From assembly GCA_009733575.1 (NCBI GenBank), contig ML769575.1:7116-71115 (forward strand): DNA of 64,000 nucleotides, read 5' to 3'. Made by a program: the position numbers and the translations under genes. Positions 1 to 11,821 of this stretch are shown here, in pieces. The notes beneath the pieces are model-generated. The model saw only the letters and a list, made by a program, of their open reading frames with translations, was not told where the DNA came from and made no database searches. Positions within the stretch are counted from its first letter, which is position 1; every line of letters begins with the position of its first letter. This DNA comes from Gymnopus androsaceus JB14 (Eukaryota > Basidiomycota > Agaricomycetes > Agaricales > Omphalotaceae).

Positions 1-239
1 CAATTACTACGACGAGGCCGATAAAGTGCAGGACTGAGGCTCATAGATGTTATGGCTCACTAGACCACTTCAACTTTCATGGATGCGCTCCTTCTAGAAT
101 TACCGCCTTCATCTCGCTTTTCTTCGCCAACGCCATCAGATCCATGAACAACAAAAGAAAATATGCTCGATAACTTTAGATATCCAGCCAGACATGACTT
201 GTAAAATTATGGCCATAATAATGTAAAATAAATCAAGCA

Positions 240-460
240 TCGTAGGTGGGTCATTCCTGAAACTTTGGGGGGGTTCATTCGAAAACTTCGTGGGGTCTTT
301 CAAAAGCTTCGTGGGGTCTTTCACAAGCTTCGTGGGGTCTTTCACAAGCTTCGTGGGGTCTTTCAAAAACTACGTGGGGTCTTTCAAAAACTTCGTGGGT
401 CATTTGAAAACTTCGGAGGTCGTTGCTGAAGCTTCTGGGTGGGGTCATTAGACTTCTGGG
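240..460. repeat. 21-bp minisatellite
   Basis: Tandem copies of a 21-bp unit, GTGGGGTCTTTCAAAAGCTTC with small variants. The central four or five copies are almost identical. The flanking copies drift (GGGTCATTTGAAAACTTC, GGTCGTTGCTGAAGCTTC), the usual picture of an array growing from its middle. Because 21 is a multiple of 3, the reverse strand reads as a repeated heptapeptide (KDPTKLV and variants). I regard this as a by-product rather than a gene, since no coding context surrounds it. Confidence 0.9.
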
Positions 461-550
461 TTTGCATAGCTCTCTACTGACATTTAATGGTGACCCACTG
501 GAGATGACTCACAATATTACTATATGGGGAAGGCACGTGCGGTCAAAGCA

Positions 551-1021
551 ATGTATTTCCTGAGACAAGGATTCTAAGTGAACATGCAGTTCCATGCTAG
601 AGAGATGGTATAAAAAAGATGGGAGTCCAGGCTGGCTCCATCTGCAAGTCACTACCACTGTTAGCTATAATTCACAAATAATTCAATTATAATTCTCTGA
701 AGCTTGTTTGTAAAAAGAGTTGAAGTATTGGATGATGCAGCAGGAAACCAAGGTTCATTAGCACTGAGAAGTGCTCTTTATTGACATTATTTAGATTTTT
801 TGATTATTGTTAAGAAATTAGAGTAGTATGTTCACACTGTTTGCATCGCCAAGACACGTTTAGTGCAATGTGCAAATGAAACAGTGGTTTTTACACTACA
901 GTTAAATTGACAGCAGCAGTGGTTTGCTGATGGACCCTACCTAGACTCTTTCCTTTTTCATACTGTCTCTCCAGCATGGGACTGTGTGCTCGCTTAGAAT
1001 CCTTGTCTCAGAAAATACATC
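551..1021. repeat. Inverted-repeat-bounded segment, possible MITE
   Basis: The sequence at 553-582 (ATGTATTTCCTGAGACAAGG and on) recurs as its reverse complement at 990-1019 with about three mismatches, enclosing roughly 470 bp without a credible reading frame. This is the shape of a small non-autonomous DNA transposon. I could not define a target-site duplication (CA on one side, CT on the other), so the ends are approximate. Confidence 0.45.
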
Positions 1022-2320
1022 TGTTATGGAATGGTGTAAAGTATAATCATTCCTCTCCCAAGTTTATGATTGCCTAAGACTCATATTAACTCATTCTGCA
1101 ATACATACACAATTACAGTTGCAATTATGACTTCAGACTTACTTGTAAGTATCCTACTATGTATCATCTCTTCATTATTATTTACCACAGGCTCATTAAC
1201 TTCAAAGAGACCTGCATGAATCCACACCTTTGATAACAAGGCCTGCCAAATGGTCTCAGACTTCAGAGAGCTCCACAGATCAATGCAAATATGGTGTGAT
1301 TTTGAAAACACTCGCTCTACAAGAACTGCTTTAATTGTTAAGTGTGCAAGGACAATTTTTAGGATAACTGGAAATCTTTGTTATTCAAGGAAGGATTTCC
1401 TCATCATCAAGCATCACATTATCACTTGATTATCACCCTCAACCATACATGGAATACAGCAAATACTACATGTTATGAGTGGTATGCTTACTGAAGTACC
1501 CATGGTACTAACCATCCACACTGCCACAGTGATGACATATAAACTTCCACAATGTTTGTCCTTTATCATCAACTACCAGAAGTAGGGAATGGAACCATTT
1601 GATGCTGAAATGGTGTTACTGTCGGACATGGTTTTAGAGAATCAGTTGCTGGGGGCATGGAGATGTTGATGAAAATTGTGCTTGTCAGGTGAGAATTGAG
1701 GCTATTGAGCAGGGTTGGGCAGTCTAAATATTTATCTTGGGCAGCTATACGGGCTGGCACACAACTGGATCCAACTTCAACTACTAGGCTATGTCTCTGT
1801 TGTCTAGTACACAAAGTTGGAATCATCAACCTGGAGGCTTGCCGCTCTAGTACCTGCATAACCCCAGAGCAACCCCAAAGTGATGGAGACTGCAGCATCA
1901 TCAACCTGAGATAATCCATCTATCCATCTCTTTCATGATGATCAAATTATCCACAGAGCATTTTGTGCCCACTGTCGTAGATTATAAGTAAGTATGTAGA
2001 CCAGTCAGTAATAAGTACTGTATGTAGTCTTTATCTCTTTTAGATAGCTCATGAGGAGATGAATCATGAAGATGAATTTGAAATGTGTATAAATTTCAAG
2101 TGGTCTGACATACATCGAAATATACTTTTTGTCAACCAGATGCGCATCCAAGATAATTGCCCTTACATCCATCCATCTCCTATCAAGTGATGGCTGATGA
2201 TCAAATGATAAACAGAACAATTATAGTATAAGTTGGTACCGATCTAGCGTGGAAGTCTTGGACTCTTGCTCTCCCCATTTTTCTTCGAAACCTCCCAGAT
2301 AGTAGTGTTGTGTTTCCCAC
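1022..2320. other. Intergenic, no gene recognised
   Basis: AT-rich sequence with only short open frames. A 116-codon reverse-strand frame (1569-1919) has no recognisable domain and no plausible splice partners. The last about 60 bp should contain the promoter and 5' end of the membrane-protein gene that begins at 2321, but no TATA element stands out. Confidence 0.5.
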
Positions 2321-4007
2321 ATGGATACAATCTGGTTCATGGTTGATGATACAGATCCTAGGCTCAATTACACCGGCTCCTGGAATGCACTTTCTTTCAA
2401 TGACACAGCACCCGGGATTCAGAGCGTTTCTGGTCCCATGTTTAATAGAACTTTGCATTACGCAGAGGGCAACGTGACTGTTAGCTTCAAGTTCAATGGT
2501 GAGAATTATCTAAATGTTGCTTGAATGTGGTTCATTTAGGAGAGTGTTAATTAGGATCTTCTTATCTTGGCGTCTTTGGCTCTATAGACAATAGCGGTAC
2601 CTTGGTGGAAGATGACTTTGCAAAGTCATGGAGCCTCACTGATATCCATTGCTTGCTCGATGGCATAGAAATAGAGTCTGAGCTCGAGGAGGGTTTTCTC
2701 CAGCAACCAGTACACAATCAAGTTATGTGTCGGAACTATGCTGGATCTAGTAACGAACCTCCAGAAAACATACAACATGCTGGAAACGTTAGTTCATTTC
2801 TAGGAGAACATGAGCTGCAGATCAATATCACCAATAGCCCAAACTCAACGGGCTGGTTTTTGGATTATATTGTCTTTGAGAGTCTACCCAATCCCATGAC
2901 AAATGGAGAGATATTGCAGGCAGGGAATGGTTATTTGACCAGTCCAGGAAATTATAGCATGCTTGCATTTGGACCTCAGGCTGAAACAAGCACTGAAGAA
3001 TTTGCAGTTACACCTGATGCAAATGCAACAATGAAATTCAACGGTCAGTAAAACTTTTACGCATTAATGTATTTATTTTAAATACTGTGCGACATTTTAG
3101 GAACATCATTGTCACTGTATGGGGGTTTAATTGGCCTTAGCATCGATCCCAGTAACACCAGCGCATATTATCAAATTGATGATCAAGACCCAGTGGTATT
3201 CCAGGCGCCCACTGTGTCACCATTCCAGAATAATGCCCAACCCGGGCCTCTATTTACGGCTTCCAATCTTACCGTCGGAGAACACAGTGGAACGGTGATG
3301 TTGGTCTTAAATGCCAGCGGTAGTATTGTACCTGCACAAGCTGTGACTGTGGACTGGTTCTATGTGACATCTCTTACCATGGCAGAGCGGGCTTCACTTC
3401 CCTCATCTTTCAATCAACCCTCACATTCTGGTCATAAGTTGAATGTCACAGAAATTGTCCCAGCAGTTGTTATACCAACATTGCTTCTGTTAATGGCAGC
3501 GGTACTGTTTTGTATAAAGAGAGCAAAACAAAAGAAAGCTCTCTACCTGCTCCGAGTCTCTGCACTACCTCACCTTGGTTCTACTTCATCACCCGGATTC
3601 TTGATCAAGTCAAAGGATCTATCACCGGTAAGTCCCCTTTAATTTATTGCACATACATTTCCAAACCTAATATTTGAGTAGTAGCTGGTGAAAATCTAGC
3701 ACGCGGTATCGATTTAACAACGTCGAAAGCAAGCCACTTGCAACTTGAAGGAAATAACGGGGACAGACCTAATGAACAAGATGTTCTCATCATGAAGCTT
3801 CAACAACGCCTTGTGGTGATGGAGGATCAGATGGTACACGAGCGCCATCATGATCAGCCTCGATTGGCTCAACTATTGGATCAGCCTCGACTGACCACAG
3901 TTCAAAGACTCCATACGGATAGCGGTTTGCGAATGGCTGTGGCAGATGCTCCAGTGGAGCTTAATGAGGAGGTGGAAGAGGTACCACCAGGATATACAGA
4001 GCAATAG
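2321..4007 (+). CDS. Single-pass membrane protein with extracellular N-glycosylated repeats (basidiomycete family)
   Basis: Spliced gene. Exon 1 is 2321-2498, exon 2 is 2588-3043, exon 3 is 3101-3627 and the last exon is about 3682-4007. The first two introns have clean GT-AG borders and keep the frame. The N-terminal half carries VDDTDPRLNYTGSW and two FNG(T/D)-type repeats with many NxS/T sequons, resembling the beta-sandwich ectodomains of a large Agaricomycete-specific family. A hydrophobic helix (EIVPAVVIPTLLLLMAAVLF, about residue 330) is followed by basic residues (KRAKQKK), so the tail is cytosolic. The tail holds a short coiled coil (IMKLQQRLVVMEDQM) and ends PPGYTEQ, a PPxY-like motif. 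Function is unknown; a surface receptor or scaffold is an inference. I could not join exon 3 to the last exon in frame with a standard acceptor, so that junction is mis-modelled or the gene is damaged. No convincing signal peptide precedes the first ATG. Confidence 0.7.
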
Positions 4008-4524
4008 TGGTGTATCTTGTTAGTGAACAAATACTTACTTGTGCAGGTATACCCTCTAATCTCCAGCCTAACAAAAAGTGTTCAGTAGGTGCCAGTGATG
4101 ACTCTTCTTCTTCCCGAATGTCAATAGCGGCAGGAGAGTCGATGGGAGGCATTGATAAATGTCTATCTGATGAGAGGGGAGCTGAGAAAAGCAAGTAGAT
4201 TGATGGACATTCGAATCATGACCATGAATGAAAATAATGGTTCAAGGACAGAAACCAGTTCTGAGGTTGAAAATGAGGGCATCAGGCAATTGGTTCAAAT
4301 ATAGTGCACTACAATTTCATTGCATATGATCAGGCGTAGGCCACTCAAGTGCCCACCCTCAAACTTCTCTGAGGAGAAAGCAAAGGCTCATAGAGAGTCT
4401 TACGTACCGGCATAGTGTTTTCCTCAACTTGTAGGATGGAAGAAATGAACACAGAATGGACTTGTAGAAAAGAAACACGAGACAGTGGACAATTAAGGAG
4501 GAAACGGGATGTCATTGGGACAAA
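4008..4524. other. Intergenic between convergent genes
   Basis: About 500 bp between the 3' ends of two convergent genes. It holds the 3' UTR of the membrane-protein gene. Short open frames here are Ser-rich and have no homology I recognise. Confidence 0.4.
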
Positions 4525-5319
4525 TCAGAAAATACCCGGCACAAGCTTATACGGTACTTTCTTTGCCCATTCCTCCCACTGCTGTCCAAACTCCTTGCGC
4601 ATCATCTCATCCTCAATGCCCAATCGAATGGGCATGAGTAAAATAAAGGTTGCTTGCACAACAGTGACAAGCACAGCGGATATTTTGATAGGCAACAGAT
4701 CCAACCAACCGCACTCGTGAATCCATGAGCCTGGACCAAATATGCAGAGGAGATATACCGGGAAAGAAAAGGAGCATGCCTGTGTAGCTTGGGTGACGGA
4801 CGATGGAATATGGACCTGTGGTGATGAGCTTGTGCTGATCACGGATAGAAAGCTCGAAGGTGAAGAGAGGACCAAGAGCGCGGTATGAGGACCAGCGTAC
4901 ATAGGCTCCACATAGAGTGAGAAGGAAGCCAACAAGGAAGATGGGGGTGGTGGCAGGGGCATGAAATTTGTGACTGGAGGTCCGCACGAGAGCAGTCATG
5001 GTTATTTCAGCAAATGCACTACCAGTGGTGGCGTAGTGAGTGAATATCATGACTATCATTTCACAGAAAATACATGTCAGTAGGAGTATCTGTGGTGCTT
5101 TTAGTTGAGTGTGTTTGAGAGTGTTTACGATAGGCTGACCTTCAGCGCTGCCAACAGTGAAAGCCCAAGCCGAGCCATAGGGCCACCATGCCGGTATCTG
5201 GAGATTTCTTTACGAGAAGCAGGAGGATTAGGTGGAGTTATGGCAATATAGTAGGAGATCGGAAAGTGCAAGGAGTAATGGTAGCTTGTACCAATGCCAT
5301 GGTTTGGGAGAATATCCAA
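4525..5319 (-). CDS. ICMT/STE14-like isoprenylcysteine (phospholipid-type) methyltransferase
   Basis: A membrane methyltransferase of the ICMT/PEMT superfamily, which uses S-adenosylmethionine and acts in the ER or Golgi membrane. Exon 1 ends at 5140 (LLAALK), the intron is 5139-5090, and exon 2 runs from 5089. Exon 2 starts with a hydrophobic stretch (ILLLTCIF) and contains the family signature: GPLFTFELSIRDQHKLITTG, then PYSIVRHPSYTG, in which the RHPxYxG box helps bind the methyl donor. The C-terminus has DEMMRKEFGQQWEEWAKKVPY, equivalent to the terminal E-W/Y region of the family. Between the RHPSYTG box and a downstream PGSWIHECGW segment the frame changes by one base at about 4759-4771 (a run of T then C on the coding strand). 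A 28-nt intron would also fix the frame but is too short to be likely. The true start was not found: no ATG lies in frame upstream of exon 1 before a stop, so a first exon is missing from this model. Confidence 0.72.
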
Positions 5320-5837
5320 CGCGATAGGAAGGTGCGGTGAGAATTTTCAATTGAACGTTTCTCGGTTCAATTTGTCCGACCGGCGTTAGACTCGAGCCTT
5401 GATGCGCTTGATCGTCTCTGCAGCGGAGTGGTGTCCAGTCGCGTTTCTTCCCTCTTCAACTTACTGGTTTTCTCTCTCTCTCTATGATTCCGAAACAGTG
5501 CATGAACAACCAATAACAACGAGCTCGCTACGGCAGGGAGCGAGTGATACATCGAAAGTGCCAAGTGCTAGCGAATTCTGTCTTTGTACTTGAGTACCAA
5601 GTGCGAGGACTCTTGCGATCAGAGGAGAGATCTTGGAGACACATCAGACTATCAAAGTGAAAAGCAAGAGAGTCTAGTTCAGTAGATCTAGAGTGGGCAC
5701 GAACGGTACGTTTCCCAAATTTAATCGATTCCAATACTGGTAATTAATCGAGTCGCTTCGCTAAAGGATTATCCTCCGTCGCACGCTAGAATAATGCCAT
5801 ACACGCCTTACGATGAACTCGAAAATCCGCTTCCACT
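5320..5837. other. Intergenic, upstream of methyltransferase
   Basis: Should contain the missing first exon and promoter of the reverse-strand methyltransferase and the former promoter region of the xylulokinase copy. I see a CT repeat near 5472 and nothing else I can support. Confidence 0.35.
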
Positions 5838-6480
5838 CTCCACTGTCAATGCCCTCATTTCAATCCCCGTCAACTAACGACGGACCGACTCCGCGCAAGC
5901 GTACTCGACGAGAACTTCAAGCTCGTAGACGTGGAGACTGTAGATTTCGATACTGAACTGGGAAAATACAAGACCACGGGAGGAACCTTCACTACGCCTG
6001 GAGATGTGGATTAAGGCGCTGGGTGAGTTGTATTTCCTTTTTTCATTTTGTTTCGTTAATACAAGCATTTCTTCCCTCCTTCAGAAATTCTCTTCCTCGA
6101 ACTCTCCTTACACTCGCCCATGCTCCTACCCGAATCAAAACCGTTCCCGGCCTATCTGCACTAGTCCCGCACTTAGCTTTCCGCATTTGGCTTTCCACGC
6201 ACATTCCAAGTCGGTGTTTTTCGTTACCGAATACGCCTGCGGCATTGTATACGTCTGCGTATACGCATGCGCTGGGTATTGAAGTGTTGCTGGGGGGACC
6301 GGAGATGATGGTCGCAGTGCAATTGTTAAGGGCGAGGGAAATGAGTGCCGGTGATGGAGGGGGGTTATTAGCGAGTCTGGTTAGCGGTGGGCAAAGCCTG
6401 CACAACAGGAATGTGGGCTGATCAACAAGACGATCTATTGTCGGTCCGAGGATGGTTAGGGTCCTAGGGAGGTCAAAGGG
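5838..6480 (+). pseudogene. Decayed xylulokinase copy (N-terminal half)
   Basis: This stretch is a degraded paralogue of the xylulokinase gene at 46.8-49.5 kb, on the opposite strand. Readable pieces in order are DRLRASVLDENFKLVDVETV, DFDTELGKYKTTGGTFTTPG, MWIKALG followed by a GTGAGT splice donor as in the intact gene, SLPNTPAALYTSAYTHALG, then GIEVLLGGPEMM, SAGDGGGLLASLVSGG and VRGWLG. These match the intact copy piece by piece, in the same order and with the same intron position. It is broken by frameshifts, a deletion just before MWIKALG, loss of the sequence around the glutamate-rich linker, and stops near 6420 and 6460. The ATP-binding C-terminal half is absent. It is a dead, truncated duplicate; its value is as a comparison for errors in the main gene. 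Confidence 0.8.
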
Positions 6481-7490
6481 CGCACTATTAGACACTTCCG
6501 TCGACTTCCTCCATGACGGCAGCTTGGATTGGAAGCCATTACTCGATCTGACGCGCTCGTAGTAGGCAGTATACGACTTCAAGCTGCTCACGAGTCTTTA
6601 TATTTCTGCTCTCTGCTAATGAGGTATGTCTTTACCAATGCTTTATGAGCGCCACCCTCATCGGTATTCTAGACTAGGGACTCCGTCAGCCATTGAGTAC
6701 TAGGCTGAGACAACCAAGAGTCAAACCTTTCATCTAGGTGAGCATAACATCGTCGCATTTATGTTCTTATCGCTCATTCGTTCGTAGATCGCTGCTCATG
6801 CTGTCACTGCGCGTCTCTCGCGATTTTCCGGGTGCGAAAACGTCAAGTCTAACGGGGACCTTGGATGTCATGCAACGCAGCCGAGCACTGTCATCCTTCG
6901 GAGTACTTGGGCTGTGACATGATTAGAATGGAGGTCGAACCACTTTTGAGGTGCGTGTCTCTTCCTGTACTCATGAGCTCGCTCTTACAATTGTTTTCTT
7001 CAGTAACTCCGAGTCCCGAGTGAACAGAGAACATCCCTGTAGTCTGAATGTCGAAACCTACGCGTCAATCTTTCCGTTCTGAACTAATCAGACCGTGGTT
7101 TATCTACTCATTCAACTAACAAACGACCCAACCAGGCGCGTCTCCGATTTGAGGCAGTGAAAGGATTTTTACTGGGTCCTGAAATCTCTCGCAAATGAGA
7201 GCCGGGAGCTCTACAGGAATCCTGATCAACCACCTGAAGGAGTCCTGCCCTGAAGAATTAGCTCAGCTCTGCACACGACAAGGGTATAAAAATGCACTGC
7301 TTGTGCGTTCTTTTGTTTCCCGTTTCTTCGAGTAGTGTCTGACAACATCCTGCTCTCTACCTCGTTAGTCCGGATTTCCCTCTTCGAGTTTTTCTACGAC
7401 TAACCTCAAATATTTAGTCTCTTCCTAGGCTGATGTTTGGTCTGCTCTCTTCACCGCACCATGCCATTTCCAACAATTTGAAACGCGAAA
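6481..7490. other. Non-coding or decayed sequence
   Basis: About 1 kb with stops in all frames beyond a few dozen codons. Isolated snatches look coding (for example around 7200-7260) but could not be joined. It may hold the far end of the xylulokinase copy and the 5' end of the next remnant. Confidence 0.35.
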
Positions 7491-7491
7491 G

Positions 7492-8502
7492 ATGAGCTCT
7501 TCTCAGCCCTTGTTCTCCGATCCTGCAATACCATGAGCAAATGCGAGCATTCAAGACTTCGACCGAAGCTGCGCTAGCGGCCACGTGACATACGCGAAGT
7601 CTCTTCTAGAAGGTCTAGGAAGGACACTTTTGCGATGCTCGAACATTCGATTCAGGAAGGGCGCTCAAGCGTGGAACGGATGAAGCGAGCTTCAGCACGA
7701 AAAGCTCGCCAACCTTCTAGCGGTAGTGTAAAACATCACTGCGGCGAAGAAAGCGAGGCATGCCGCCTTGCGAGCAACCATTTCAGCAGTAACCACCACA
7801 ACGCCATCGTCCTCCCACTCACATCCACAAAGTGTTGCATCAGCTTCATCCTTTGTGCTTCTTCCGATTCACCCCGTCCTTCACCGAACTGGCCAGCAGA
7901 TGCGAGTTCATCTCCTTTTGCGTGCGAGCTTGTCCAGCTCCTCTTCTACTTTCTCATCCGCAAAACGCTTTTTCAAAGTACTGATTTACGTTTTGCGGAG
8001 ATCTTGGCCGGCGATGAATATTGCAGGACCTTCTCGCTTCGATGGCGCATATGCAGCTAGTCATTTGGAAGCCCTATCGGTTACCGACTCGATCGGACCT
8101 TCTTCAGGTGTTTATGACCCTATATATAGGACCAATGAACCTGCGACAGTGGATTTGGGGTTCACTCCTGGTCCTCGCTCGCTCCGCCAGCGCTGCCTCC
8201 CATATGACATATGTTTCTCAACTGGTGGGAACATGAATTGGGGAGCCAGAGTGCACCTGTTACGGCCACTTCCCTTCCCGCGTATTCCCCACCTCCGTTT
8301 CCACCTCCTACACGATACGAGTTCTGTCAATGCACAGAGTGGGTGCATTGGCCAATACGAGGAGAGATATTTCGCTCAGGGGTCGATGCACTCTTCCGGC
8401 AATAACTACAACAGCTATGATCCCCGCTATGGTGCCTCGACGTCTGCCACCGCTCTCGCCTCGGGCTACGACCATCAACGTCAAGGGATAGATGACCAAT
8501 AG
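7492..8502 (+). pseudogene. Unrecognised coding remnant
   Basis: Codon use looks protein-coding, but the best reading hops between frames: MSSSQPLFSDPAIP near 7492, then ANASIQDF and LEGLGRTLLRCS, then a 244-codon open frame from 7768 to 8502. The long frame has a Ser/Thr/His-rich start (SAVTTTTPSSSHSHPQS), a middle with AGPSRFDGAYAASHLEALSV, and a Gly/Ser/Tyr-rich end (SGNNYNSYDPRYGAS). No domain is recognised. Low-complexity, Ser- and Tyr-rich tails like this are common in fungal transcription regulators and RNA-binding proteins, but that is only a resemblance. The frame jumps suggest a decayed gene; unseen introns are an alternative. Confidence 0.3.
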
Positions 8503-9179
8503 TCAATGTTGGCCGGAGACGAGAAGCATAGTGAGGAGTCGGAAGTCGGTTTGCTTGTGGAAAAATCAGGCTCAACACAAATCAACTTTGACTTGGAACC
8601 TGAGGAAGCTGGGATGCAGAACGTTGGACATACGGGGCTGATGATGGAAATGGTGGATTTTATTCAACTCTGGGGATCGCAGGAGCTCGATCAGGAAACG
8701 TCGCAAAAAACGGTTTTACATACCACAAGGTCTTTTTCTTCTTTGTGGATTTATCTCTCATTCAAGAAATCAGAGCTTCGTGGATACCCGACGTTGACGG
8801 TGTGTATGAGGAGAAGGGACATGTCGATTGACAAAAACACTTGACGCGATGGACGTTGCTGTATATGCGCATTATATCCCGAGGTGCGACAGAGGGATGG
8901 GGACGCGAGGGGACCAAGTACCGTTTTCGTTCAACCTCTCTACTTATACGCTTGATCCCACCCTGCATTTTGTCGATTCACCCTTAGAGTTATACTTCGT
9001 TTAGTAGGCATCCTCTGATCAATAATAATTGATTTACCGTTGCGAAGAATATTGAGATCTACGAAATAAAAATTCTTTCACTTTCCTTTGTTGTCGTAGG
9101 AATTCTGGTTCGTGAGCGCTTGGGGCCCGGGGTGAGAATCTGATTCTTATTATAGCCCAGCGCTTTTCCTTCTTCGACC
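8503..9179. other. Intergenic, upstream of MFS transporter
   Basis: Contains a 112-codon open frame (8506-8844) with an acidic start and no recognised domain; it may be more of the preceding remnant. The region just upstream of 9180 is the likely promoter of the transporter gene. Confidence 0.35.
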
Positions 9180-11162
9180 ATGACCAGCAGGAATGAAGTT
9201 GAATTACCCTCGCTCACAGAGCTCAATGAGCAACATGAAACTCCCATATCATTCAAAGTGCCTCCGGATGGTGGTCGTGTTGCTTGGCTGGTGGCTTTAG
9301 CGGTATGTCTAGAAGCATTGCCGTTTAATCATTTTTCGTTCATCACGTTAAGATATTTGGCATTAATCTTGGGCAAGGCGGCTACCTGGTAGCTTGGGGC
9401 GTATGTTCATCCAAGAAATGGATCAGAGACCGACGTGTGACTTGTTATTTCCAGACCTTTCAGGTATTCTATGAAGACTCTCTTCTCAAAGGCAGTAGTG
9501 CATCTGTAATGTACGTCGTGCCATCGGTTCGTTGGCTGATAATTAACTTTTTCTTCATACCTCAAGAGCCTGGATTGGATCTATCCAAGTAAGTCAATAC
9601 GCCGGTCAAAACTTCGGGGAGTAATGCATTCTCTTCAACACAGTATGCACTCGATTACACGCCCGTGAGCCTTGAAGCCACAACGTTGACTTGATTATGG
9701 TGCCCATAAAGGTTCTAATAGGGACTTCTTGCTGGGCGACTTCTGGACGCAGGATATTTCAGAACGACACTAACAATTTCGTGTGTGGCTCTAACCATTG
9801 CAAACTTTACAGTGCCCCAATGTCAACATTACTATCAATTCGTTCTCGGTCAAAGTATTCTCTATGGAGTACGTGGGATGAAAATTTGTTTTTCGACTGT
9901 TCTAACGTTAACTTCAAACGGATAGATTGGTTCTGGATTTCTATATACTCCTTGTGTAGCGATTATTTCGCATTATTGTGAGTGCAAGTAGGATTTAATT
10001 TCTGCACTTCTCCATACAAATAACCCAGTCATAAAAAAGAGACCTATTGCCTATGCAATTGTGACATCAGGCAGCGCTATTGGAGGAGTGCTTTATCCTA
10101 TTATGTTTCGTCAGCTAGAACCAAGCATTGGGTAAATTCCGTGTTTATACCGTTGCCAACAATTCTGATGGTGTTTAGTTTTCCCTGGACTATGCACATT
10201 TTGGCCTTTTTCCAACTATGTTTCTTTGTACTTGGAATCATAGTGAAAGATTTACTTCAATGGCTGCATTATTCAGCGCTAAAAACAATTTATAGATAAT
10301 TAAACCGCAGCGACCTCCTGCACACAATCTTCCCAAGCTTTTTGACGTTCAAGGAGCAGTTTCATCTCCTGCTTATATTTGTTATGTATTTTCCTAGGAT
10401 TCATGGCACTATTTATGCGTAAGTATAGTGCAGATGTAAGTGATTGTGTTTGCTCATTCATCTTCCTGATTCAGCCTTGACTTTCATGGGCATAAAAGCC
10501 AAGAATATTGGAATCTCCTCGCTTTTGAGTGCATATCTTATTCCAATTGTCGATGCAGCCACAATTCCTGGGCGCATTTTGTGTGGAATGGCTGCGAATC
10601 GCCTAGGGGCACTTAATCTCACAATTCTCACTACGATGCTTTCCGTAGGCTTCATTCTAGGATGGGCTATAACCGATTCACAAAATCTTTACATTGTAAT
10701 GTCTGTTTGCTATGGGTATTTGAAGTTTAGTACATGGAAAAATATTCTCACTGACAACTTTTCAAGTATTAGTATTGGAGGATTTCTTGGCCTTTATGCT
10801 GTTCCGGTCATTTAAATGGGAGTTGTTGAGGATGCTGGGAGAAGAATGGGCATCCAAATGACTGTTTTGTCTATAGGTTTGCTCTAATCAAGAGAGATGT
10901 GCTATGATTCAAGTTTGATTTTTCACCCTCATCAGGTGCACTGAGCACTCATTGGCCCTCCAATATCAGGAGCCATTCAAAGGAATAGTAACAGTTTTAC
11001 ACCGGTGGGAGTGTTTACAGGTAAGATTGAATCTATAGATGAATGATTTTCACTTGTTGAGGATCTTCACTAGTGGTGACCATGATTGGTTCAGCATTCT
11101 TCATGATTATTGCAAAGCGTATCTATCTTGGGAAAGGGAAGACACTGAAGGGTGTTTTCTGA
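9180..11162 (+). pseudogene. Monocarboxylate-type MFS transporter, probably inactivated
   Basis: A transporter of the fungal MCT-like branch of the major facilitator superfamily (plasma membrane, 12 helices). Exons begin 9180-9302 (cytosolic lead ending PPDGGRVAWLVALA, the family's opening signature), 9353-9400 (IFGINLGQGGYLVAWG), then from 9455. Later pieces read AWIGSIQ, YALDYTP joined to GLLAGRLLDAGYFRTT, VPQCQHYYQFVLGQSILYG, GSGFLYTPCVAIISHY, KKRPIAYAIVTSGSAIGGVL, FPWTMHILAFFQL, GISSLLSAYLIPIVDAATIP, GRILCGMAANRLGALNL, EDAGRRMGIQMTV and IGPPISGAI. The first half splices cleanly. Around the loop before helix 7 the best reading changes frame twice, at a T5 run (10339-10343) and at 10389-10394. 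A TAA at 10813-10815 sits inside a conserved helix. The stop argues against function. The gene ends only 8 bp before a CATCAG-type element. Confidence 0.75.
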
Positions 11163-11170
11163 AGATTATA

Positions 11171-11819
11171 CATCAGCAAAACCTGGGTGTACTGGATAGC
11201 ACTGGATAGTGCTATCCAGCACTCATAGCAAGGTCCCCATCTATCCAGAGCTATGGATTGCTATGGGGTGCTATGAACTGCTATGGATCGCTATACTTAC
11301 TGCTGGAACATCGGCTGTCAGATTCTATTCAATAGTAAATACTCGCTATGTACGTAAGTGACTGGACATATCGCGCCGGCCAAGCATATGCTAATTCCGG
11401 TCACTTACGTACATAGCAAGTATATTACTTATTTGAATTGTTTTCCATTCCAATAGCTCTGAGCAGCCCACTAGTAGTGTTGCCGCAATACGACAAGATG
11501 GAGATGGTCTGCCAAAAACATAAAATCCAAATAAATTCATATATTACTATGTTTGTAGTACCTAGGACAATAACAATGGCACTAGAACTAAAACTACTTA
11601 GGACAACTATTTGTAAATTAGGTCTTTGAATGCCCACAAGAGTTAAGATTGATAGTAAACTAAAGTGATGGGGAAGAATAAAGGCAAGTTGAACTTTGAA
11701 AATCTTTGCGTTGATTCTTATAGTGCTGGCAGGAGAGATCCGAGAGAATGACAGCTGGCACAAATGCTCGGCAATCCCATAGCAGCTCATAGCAGGCCAT
11801 TATCCAGGTTTTGCTGATG
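11171..11819. mobile_element. CATCAG-family element, copy 1 (649 bp, TA duplication)
   Basis: Begins CATCAGCAAAACCTGGGT and ends ATCCAGGTTTTGCTGATG, the inverted equivalent. TA flanks it on both sides (11169-11170 and 11820-11821). Inside the ends lie clusters of the hexamer CATAGC and its complement GCTATG. The centre holds a near-perfect palindrome (11345-11420) whose arms contain GCTATGTACGTAAGTGAC. It has no coding capacity, so it is non-autonomous. Its subterminal sequence (CAAGGTCCCCATCTATCC) matches the opposite arm of copy 3 at 42.8 kb, so this copy lies in the reverse orientation. Confidence 0.85.
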
Positions 11820-11821
11820 TA

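Noticed and set aside
4732..4759. A 28-nt intron in the methyltransferase gene
   Set aside because: It has GT and AG ends, but it is far shorter than the roughly 50-nt introns elsewhere and would delete residues that fit the family; a one-base indel explains the frame better.
6043..6591. 182-codon reverse-strand open frame
   Set aside because: It is antisense to the decayed xylulokinase copy, whose plus-strand match to the main gene is clear.
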